Shown: positions 56,029 to 64,000 of the stretch, in pieces | How the letters are laid out: the number at the start of each line of letters is the position of its first letter | Numbering within the stretch: position 1 is the first letter of the stretch | Notes under the pieces: model-generated | Seen by the model: only the letters and a program-made list of their open reading frames with translations | The model's database searches: none | Told to the model about the DNA's origin: nothing | Program-made: the position numbers and the translations under genes | Assembly (NCBI GenBank): GCA_037178975.1 | Contig: JASJZH010000006.1 | Span: 8,556,001 to 8,620,000, forward strand | Origin: Oscheius tipulae | Lineage: Eukaryota; Nematoda; Chromadorea; Rhabditida; Rhabditidae | DNA: 64,000 nucleotides | Reading direction: 5' to 3'

Positions 56029-56090
56029 GTGTCCGTGGTGTAATGGTCAGCATGGATGCCTTCCTAACATTCGACGGGGGTTCGATTCCC
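56029..56090 (+). pseudogene. tRNA-Gly pseudogene (3'-truncated copy)
   Basis: Identical to the tRNA-Gly at 55208-55279 from TCCGTGGTGTAATGGTCAGC to the anticodon, but with T for C at position 2, altered bases after the anticodon (CTTCCTAAC for CTTCCAAGC) that break the anticodon stem, and complete loss of the 3' acceptor strand after GATTCCC. It lies 820 bp downstream in the same orientation, so it is a degraded duplicate. Confidence 0.85.
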
Positions 56091-56159
56091 TTTCTAATAT
56101 ACAAGGAAAGCCAACTGAGACATCATACCTTCGCCGAGTCGGTAATATTTCTTTGAAGG

Positions 56160-56452
56160 ATATTTTGCTTTTTTCAGCTCGTTGTACCGACACATCTGGA
56201 TTATTTGCTGTGGATTCCAGAGTCGGTGCCTACACAGCCTTCGCCTTGAAACGTCCCGATCGCAATGAGGAATATCTCGGTACCTTGAACCCCGTGAAGG
56301 GGAAATACAGTCCATTGCAATCACCAAATGGAGCTGTTTCCGTTGTAGCGATGAGCTCAATAAACCCTGTACTGAATATAGAAGAACGGAGAACGACTAC
56401 AGCATGTTGTCGTCTTATAAAAAAACCCACGGTGAGTCATACCACTTTTAAA
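56160..56452 (+). other. exon-like open segment, unidentified
   Basis: An open frame follows a TTTTTTCAG acceptor (56178) and reads TSGLFAVDSRVGAYTAFALK then PDRNEEYLGTLNPVKGKYSP and NGAVSVVAMSSINPV. It ends near a GTGAGT donor at 56432. The composition looks protein-like, but no partner exons could be joined and no family is recognised. It may be a remnant of a transposon-borne or decayed gene. Confidence 0.25.
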
Positions 56453-59187
56453 TGACTGATGATATGTTCACAGATTATTCTGGATGACTGAGATACTGAG
56501 CTGCTAGTCCACTTACGAACCGCTACTGGAAGGACAAAGCAAAGGATCTGTCTGAAAAATACTTGGGCAATACAGACCTGCCCCGCCCATCAATTGGAAG
56601 CTTACCATGACTGCTACGTTCGACTGTGCCACGTTCAATACCAGCTCACTCCTGGGAATTCTCTAGATGAAGCTTCGCTGGGCCGAGAAGACGACAAAGA
56701 TGGAATAGCGACCGAATGGATCCCTTTTGAGAGCCGAAGACAGAGAGCTTGCCTGTCATGTCAGTACTGTCTTGTCAGCACAGCATGTCAGCAGTCTTGA
56801 TTGCGGAGTCTAATGATAATACGTAGAACAAATGAGATTGATTTCTACAAAATAACATGCATTCAGCTATTTCGGAACCAATTTAAGGTTCGTAAACTAT
56901 AGGTTGTTCTGCAAAGTTGTAACTGTTTTTCTGCTCTACAGCTTTGCAGAACATTCTAAAGTTATCAGATCTTATCTTGACCCCAAAATTACAGATTTGT
57001 GTTACGCGTCTTCACAAAACTTCAGAAAAAAAATCAGAATCAGAATTGACGACTATTCTTTTCAAAGCGCAACAGACGGTTTTTGAGGTTGAAAAAATGA
57101 TGCAGTGTTGTCTGTAACAGATTTGCACAACAACGGCGAACGTAAAATCAGCGTTTTCCTTTGAAAAGTTGTCCTGAGCGAAGTCGGTCGTCATTTCCTA
57201 ACTCTGAAAAAGAGTTTCAGAAAATCATAAGGACAGAAAGTCACGCAAAAATCTAGTTGTACCTCGAGTAGTATTAGAAAGTGTCATCGCCCAAGCGAAG
57301 TCTGCCCAGCCTGACATATATCTAATCAAAACCCAGGCGCATCTTGCAATTTAGCCCATAATTGTTTTGCTTGTCCGTTGGTGTATGAGCTTATTAGACA
57401 GCTGATGATGAGCACAACCACGGCAATGGATCCTTTGTTCATGACATCCCTACATGTTCTAGTGTATCTCCTGTAACATGTTTATAGTTCACGAACCTAG
57501 CCAAGTTCGTCTGTTTACTGACGTCTACTTTAACTATCATTCTTGTCTACCAGTCTTCACCATGGTTAGAAGATCTCTCTTTCCCCTTTATGTTTCTTTC
57601 CTCATTTCATTCTCTTCTGTTAACCCTGTCTTCTTTTGACCACAGCCGTTTTCATATCAAGATGTTTTTGGTAATCTGTTCCATGTTTCCCCTGTGTTCA
57701 TGGCCACTTGAAAACCTTTGGCTTTTGAGTTGTGATAATGGCACCGATAGAGAAGAACACTGACTCATAAAGAATCTTGGAATGGGATCGTAGTGCTTCC
57801 AAAGCGGTTGAATTCGTAACGCCATATGTGATTTGGGGCAGCATCTCCTGGACTACGGCGCTCTCGGGTTTCAGAGTAGAAATAGGAGGGGGCTTTACTG
57901 GGGTAAAGTCGTATCTTGACAACCATCTCATGCTGCCAGCCCATCTGTCGCTTCGGACTACCTCTTGCTCATTAGAATCTTCGCGATTATATCTCAGCTG
58001 GCGCAATTGGGCACATATATTTCGTATGACAGATTGGCCAAGGGTCGTTTGCGGCCACTACATAAATTCTATCTGCCATGCTACAGTCGTCTCCTTTTCG
58101 CGGACTGGCTGCTGCCTTTTCGTGAAATTGTGTCACGTTTTTGCAAATAACAATTGCGCTGGATGAGGGCTAAATGTGCTTCCGGAGTCGCTCTCATTAC
58201 GCGTAGCTCGACTCGAAATGAGTTGAAACGCTGAGCGAAGGTCCGCATTTGAGCCACCCTGATTACGAAAACCTCCCGCGTTTCACTTGACCTTCGTACG
58301 AGAGAGACATCTTAAGCATTCTCCGAGAGCTATAGTTGCACACTCGATTGTTTTCACTGTATCTCGTATTTAGTATATCTCTTTGTGGTTTCACTTTTTC
58401 TTTGTTTTTCTTTCCAGTAAGCAGATACATCACAAGTACTAATTTGGGGACCACATTTTCCTATATTTTCTACTATTTCTGTTAAACTGTCTCTTTTGGC
58501 ACCTTCAACTTTGTAGGACTAATGATACATCCTTATTTAGAAGCAACTTTTAGTGAATTTTGAAAACAACTCAAACCCACGACTGTTCTCCCAACATCTG
58601 TCCCATCAAAAGCTTGTCTATTCATGCACATTTTCTGCTCTTCTCCTTCTCAAAGCCTTTAATTAACTCATGGAAACCCACCCGACCAGTGCGTCAATTT
58701 TCCTGTTTCTGTGAGATTAATTGCGAAATTACACGAAATGTCGTGCGGGAGGCAGATTCGAGCACACTTTCTCCAGCTGATTAGATTCTACACTTGGCGC
58801 ATGTTTGTAAACAGCTGTTTTGAAAGAGAAGGCGTGCAAACAAGTTGCACATTAATTTTTGGGAGAGGGAGAGAGAGATGTGCAGCTAAGCTCTCCCTAA
58901 ATGCTATGGTGCCTCGGGGAGAGGAGGGGTCCGCGAATTAATTTCGAGTCAAGACCCGGTTGTTAGGAAACGAACGCGATCGATGTTCTCCCAATAGCCC
59001 TTACGCATTCTCTGGCTTCCCAATGACTACTTCTTAGAGAGCTTTGGTTCGTGAACACTTTTGATATCCAGACTTTTTTCTTTGCCTTTCATCAAGATTG
59101 TGTCACGATAGCTGGATTCCTCTCTATTCTGGAACAATATTCTCATTTAATTTTTGCTGTTTTTCAAACACATTTTCACTTGTTTAG
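56453..59187. other. 2.7-kb region upstream of max-1 without supportable genes
   Basis: Overlapping frames on opposite strands at 57698-58166 are the largest, without domains. The part near 58850-58930 is purine-rich (GAGAGGGAGAGAGAG). It presumably contains the max-1 promoter; nothing specific recognised. Confidence 0.45.
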
Positions 59188-62100
59188 ATGGCCAGTAGCA
59201 GTTCGGCCACCTCACCCGAGGATGAGATGGTCACCCAGAAGTCGGCCAGAATCAAGCAGTGGGTCAAAAACCGAATGAAAGAGGTGAGTGATTGACATAT
59301 CCTCTGTTTCCGTAGCAGCCTGAATTAGCCAATTGTTCTGAGATTTCTGTCCTTTTTTGAAGAGTAGCTTAAGACTTCAAAAGAGGTTCATCTCCAGTTT
59401 TATGTGAAAGTAGTCCCCATTTCTCAAAATGTAGATACCCTTGAGCAGTTTTGAACAAAGCTTAGCGGCCCCCCTGTTAACAATTAGTACTAGTTTTTGT
59501 TTTCTTGTTTGGGTGTCTTGGCAAACTTACCGAAATGTTTGTTTTCAATGTTTCTAGCTTTGGCTTGCCGTGTTTGTTCACACAGCTTCGACTTGGAAGT
59601 TAGAAACTCCTCTCTTATGTGTACAAGATTTGCTTAAATCATTCCAGTAGAACTTGCAAGATTTTATACCTAAACCCCTACCATTTCCGTCACTTCAAGC
59701 CTGCAAAAACTGACCACGTACAACTGTACTATGTAGCGAAATGGAACGGCAGACCCCGGTAGAGAGGGGTCAACCGATGCAAATGCGACTACGAGCCGCT
59801 TAAAGCCAAAGTCTGTGTCACCATTTTCACGAATGCATAGCCGTTTCCCTCACTCTCTTTCAGTCTCTTGCAATCCTCTAGGCCAGCACATTAGTTATGC
59901 ATTTTATTTGCCCTGGAACATGAGAACCGTTTCTCTTGCTATTCTCGTCTAAAGCTCTCCGCACTGCTTCCACAACCGTTAGTTCCGATTGCCTTCTCAT
60001 TCTCGCATTTCGCAATAGGGAATATTCTTCCAGGAGGCTGGCGGCATTACGCGCGAGAAGCAGAAGGGCTACCTTAATTAACTACCAATTACGTCTCGAC
60101 TTAATTGGAGGCAGCCGATCTGTCCGGGGTTCGACGAATATTAGCAATGTAAACCAGCCGGGCAGAAATTTGCATTGAGGAAATTAAGCACTTTTCCGAA
60201 GTTTAGTAGTGCTGCCAGTCGGAAACTGTTTCAAATGTCATTGTTGAGATTTTTGGCCAGGTCGATTCACCAATATCACATTTAGGTCTGGACATTCAGA
60301 CCGCCAATGACTGACAGACTAAATGCGCTTCATAGTCAGTAGTACTACTCGAATCGGCAAATAGCCCCATTCACAGCTGCACACCCACCGACAGTTTTTC
60401 TACTTAATCAAAATCGTGTTCGGGACCTTATTTCAACCGGTCCGTGCCAGTCTGAGGTGGCAGGTGTGCTCGTTGTTCTTGGAATTCGGCCACTTGGCGC
60501 GCTTTCCTTTGTGGTGGCAGCCCGCTGTTAGCATGTCCTTCATGTCCTCTCACCTTGTTGTCCGTTCCATTTTTTTTTCTCTCGCACCTCTTTCTTTGAA
60601 ATACCCATAAACTTCTCGAATGTCGCAGCGTGTAAGTGAAGTGGAGCACAACTGATTCTGACCAAATCCCCGAGGGTCCTCTTCGCGGGCCGAACTGCAA
60701 TGAGTCATGGACCTCGTCCTTCATCTAACTCTCACTTCGGAAACCGATAACATCGCGACATGCTTGGCGCTCACCTTTCTCTTTCCTCTATCCAATTGTA
60801 TTTTCCATGACTGGTCAATTAATTACTAAAGCTTAATCGTTGCGCCAGTTGCCAGCCGGGTCAATATTTCTGATCTCAGCTCCTTTCCTGTTATTTTTAC
60901 TCTCATGGATCTCTTGGCGACTAAATACCACCCCTTTATGCTAATTGAGACGTCCGCCTTAAGCGATCCCATACCCGGGGGTCTCTTATCCAAACATTCT
61001 TTGCCCTTCTGGCCTCTGGGCTCAGCTATCCATCAGTCGAATGCACTTACACCCACTGACATTCTAATGGCCGCTGTGTGTTGTTCTGGGAGGTGTCAAT
61101 AAACAAATTTATGGCAGTTGACCGTGGGCAGAAAAGGGCCACCCGGCCATTTCCCAAGGCGGATTTCTGTCTCTCTCGCTCTCTTCCTCTGAGCCATCAA
61201 TTCTTCCGTACCATTGGGTACAAGCGACAGCTCGCTTAGGCGTTTTTGCCGCGCAGATGTGTGCAGTTGTTTTTCTTCCAGTCCTTACTTCATCTTCCGC
61301 GATAGCTCTCTAGACGCGTTCCAATTCGGAGTGGATTTCTATACCACACCCACCACCTCTAAACAATTTACGTGAAACCGTAGACGTTCCATATTGTGGG
61401 CTGCTATATTCGCTATTTTTATTTATAGGATATCATGTTTCGTTCTTTGAGGTAGGAATAACGACTTGACATAAAACAAGAGAGCTATTTCAAGGTTTGG
61501 GCGCGCAACACTTTTGTCTCCAATTTCCTCGATTGGAGTTTTTTTTTTTCCTGCCAAATTTGGGCAGTGTGATAAGGTTCATTTTAGCAAGCGAAGTACA
61601 GTAAGAGTTTCGAACACTAAAGTCAAGTCTTTGTGCCCAAATATCCGTAATCAGACCTCTGACTTGAGGGCTCTTCACTTTAATCCGTGCGCTGTCGCGA
61701 ATTGCTCGTCATTAGCTCTAATTGGATGCACTCTTCACCCACCCCCAAATATCGAGGACCACCGTTCGGTGGCTTCTTTGTTGGGCCCCCTTTCTATCAA
61801 ATTGGCTTGTCTAGCCTACACATCTCTCCACGTTTTTGACTAACCTTGAATAGGACATTTACCCTCGCGTGCCGTTCTATTTCCAGCCCTCTCCCTTCGT
61901 TCAGCCGACGCTTTGTCATATAAAGTGACCACATTACGGTATAGTTCACACCTTAGCCGCTTTCGGCAGCTTGAATGGGTTTCGAATTGCTGGTGTGACG
62001 GCTGTTTAATGGCGTCGTGGGACCTCTCGGGCGCCTAGGCTCCCTTCTGAGCAGAATTGCTTCCAATACCAGCAGCTCTATGTCTTCAATTACACCTCGT

Positions 62101-64000
62101 CTCCATCACATTCATATAGTTCGATTGCAGCTAGAAGATCAAAACGAACGTCTCCGTCTGCAGAATTTGAGATGCACCACGCAGCTACAGATGTTGCGAA
62201 GCTACACTGAAAAAAGCAGGCAACTCAAAGAGGAGATGGCTATGAGCAGAAGCATCACAGTATGTCAATTTGTCTGAAAACTCTAATTTCAAACTTTAGG
62301 GTACTCTTCCTGTGATGCGTGACGGTGATAAACGAACCTCAGACGATAGTGGGTTGACAAGCGATGATCCGGTCAGTGATCGTCGTCAAATGACACACAG
62401 TGTTACAGAATCAACTCCCAGATGCACTCGAAAACCAGGTTCGCTTCGGGCTATAGTCATCATAAAAAGACAACGAGAGAGAGCAAATATGGCGGAAGAC
62501 GCGAGAATAATTGATAGCTAGGACATGTTGTTTTCAGTTCGATTGAGGAAAGAGTCGTCATGTGGAGAAAAGCGCTCTTCGACGAGCGACTCGTCTCCAT
62601 GGGAGGAACATAAGCCTATACCTGTGCCGAGGGCGCTTAACAATAACGGGAATACGGTGAGACACGTTTTGTGCACTACTATCAAAACACTGAAAAATCG
62701 GCGTATGATCGGTTACAAATCTAGCTATAAACAAAAAAGCTTCTAATAAAAACAATAAAGACAGAGACAGATTAATAAGCGACTGCAAAGAAAATCAGAT
62801 TGAATGATGCAACAGTAGGTCATGATAAGGGAGTAGAGACTGACAGAACAAGCTAGAAACTATATGTAACTGCTTCTCCTCGAATGGTAGTTTCCAGGTT
62901 GAAAGAGACAGTCTGAACTCTTACGCGGACGACTACGAGTTCGACGTTGAAGACGAGATCTTTGACGAAATCGAGTCCCCCAGCGATGCCAAAGACAACA
63001 ACCATCGTCACTACATCGACTATGTAAATCTGGCAGATTTCGTTTCAATCAAGGACGAAGAAGACCCAATCTACAGCGCTATCATCAAGCAGCCAAGTCC
63101 TGGAGCTCCAGATCTTCCGAACCATCGTCCGAAGCAATGGGTTGGTTTTTATTCTAATTTTAAGCAAATTCCATTTAGGAAGCGAAGCTGTATCAAGCTG
63201 CTGAAAAATGTCTCACGATTTCGGACTGTCTCCATGACGAGGGACCCTCTTCTGCCTCTCCTTATCATGTTTCTCCAATTTGCATGGATGGTCGAGTCTC
63301 TTCATCGGGATCTCGCCGTTCCGAGCATCGAACTGCGTCTCCGCGAGTCATCTCGATGATTTCCGGCGGTTGCTCGACTCCCGATAGGTTTAGGAACTCC
63401 GGCGACTATTACATTCCGCCAGATGCATCGAGGCACAGTGGGGACGTTCGAACAAGTCTAATCCCATCGGTTGATGCAGTATGTTTTGTAGCATAATCAA
63501 AACTAAAGTTTTTATAGGTCGAGAAGAGCGGCTATTGGAGCCAAATGTCCGAGTCAAGGGTCAAATCTCTAAAACGACGTTTTGTGGTCTTGAAGAACAA
63601 CCAACTCAGCTTTTATAGGGTGAGAGACCATACAATCTCTAAACATACATGTTCAGAAAAATTCAAAGGATGATGAAGCGCTGATGAGAATCCCGGTGGC
63701 TGAAATCAAGTCTGTAGTGAAAATTAGTCAACAAGGAAGCAACTATGCCTTCCAGGTACAGAATTTTCTGTTTATGTCTTTTGAAAAAAGAAATTTAGAT
63801 CACGACTTCAACTTCCAAGTACCACTACATGACCGAGAGCGAGAAAACTACTCAGGAATGGGTAGCTATTTTGTCATCTGCTATCAGAGGAATCATGCTC
63901 CGCGACATTGCCAGCCGATCAGCTCCTCTGGATGCAGCCATCAGCGGCTACCTGACAAGGGTCCGCTGTGGACATTCAAAGAAGCTTTTCGCTGCACTAG
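59188..64000 (+). CDS. max-1: MAX-1 / PLEKHH-type PH-MyTH4-FERM protein, 5' part
   Basis: Cytoplasmic adaptor for motor-axon guidance in C. elegans; vertebrate relatives are PLEKHH1/2. Exons 59188-59283, 62131-62259, 62300-62438, 62538-62656, 62898-63140, 63179-63478, 63518-63619, 63657-63755 and 63799 to beyond the window join in phase. The N-terminus (MASSSSATSPEDEMVTQKSA, RIKQWVKNRMKE) leads into a short coiled coil (LEDQNERLRLQNLRCTTQLQ). A Ser/acidic region follows (DDYEFDVEDEIFDEIESPSD; HYIDYVNLADFVSI). A complete first PH domain starts near 63520 (RVKSLKRRFVVLKNNQLSFY) and ends with the Trp helix (TTQEWVAILSSAIRGI). A second PH domain begins (AISGYLTRVRCGHSKK) as the window ends. MyTH4 and FERM domains are expected further right. 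The ATG follows TGTTTAG directly, a likely trans-splice site. The first intron is 2.85 kb. Confidence 0.94.
59284..62130. other. long first intron of max-1
   Basis: 2.85 kb, far longer than the other introns. No nested gene is supported on either strand; open frames at 59936-60178, 60428-60724 and 61514-61843 have no domains. Long first introns of neuronal genes commonly carry enhancers; none is identified by eye. Confidence 0.45.

Overview
The window looks like nuclear DNA of a nematode, most likely a chromadorean (rhabditid-like) worm. The evidence is a dense set of very short introns (mostly 35-55 nt) with T-rich acceptors ending TTTCAG, TTTTAG or sometimes TTTAAG; several start codons sitting a few bases after such an acceptor, as expected for spliced-leader trans-splicing; a nematode-type CC-domain secreted protein; a gcy-type receptor guanylate cyclase; a max-1 orthologue; and an unc-62 (Meis/Hth) gene with two alternative homeodomain exons, an architecture known from Caenorhabditis elegans. 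Species cannot be fixed from the sequence.

Layout: (1) 3-173, last exon of an unidentified plus-strand gene. (2) 3682-10174, receptor guanylate cyclase (+), carrying in one 763-nt intron an opposite-strand gene for a small EGF-domain transmembrane protein (7814-8513). (3) 10901-12512, aldo-keto reductase (+). (4) About 5 kb without genes, then 17458-25185, unc-62 (+). (5) 26795-30886, ankyrin-repeat scaffold protein (+). (6) 31.1-33.2 kb, decayed or unresolved plus-strand open segments, two of them paralogous, interleaved with a compact DM-domain transcription factor on the minus strand (32346-33619). (7) A 5.3-kb stretch without genes. (8) 38881-41763, gamma-glutamyltransferase (+). (9) 42483-43809, pepsin/cathepsin-D-like aspartic protease (-). 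(10) 44957-45570, broken, internally deleted mariner/maT transposase (-). (11) 48640-49623, CC-domain secreted cysteine-rich protein (+). (12) 49.6-59.2 kb, gene-poor and repeat-rich: LINE reverse-transcriptase remnant, a 33-bp tandem pair, an 80-bp near-perfect palindrome, a tRNA-Gly(UCC), a tRNA-Gly pseudogene and tRNA-like fragments. (13) 59188 to the window end, 5' part of max-1 (PLEKHH-type, PH domains), running off the right edge.

The genes do not form a pathway or operon. Three are developmental or neuronal regulators (unc-62, the DM gene, max-1), one is a sensory/signalling receptor (the cyclase), two are digestive or detoxifying enzymes (aspartic protease, GGT) plus an aldo-keto reductase. 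The most unusual points are the nested antisense EGF-membrane gene, the conserved pair of mutually exclusive homeodomain exons, the interleaving of the DM gene with opposite-strand coding-like segments, and the long perfect palindrome. All gene models were joined by hand from splice signals and reading frame; RNA-seq would be the decisive test of each.
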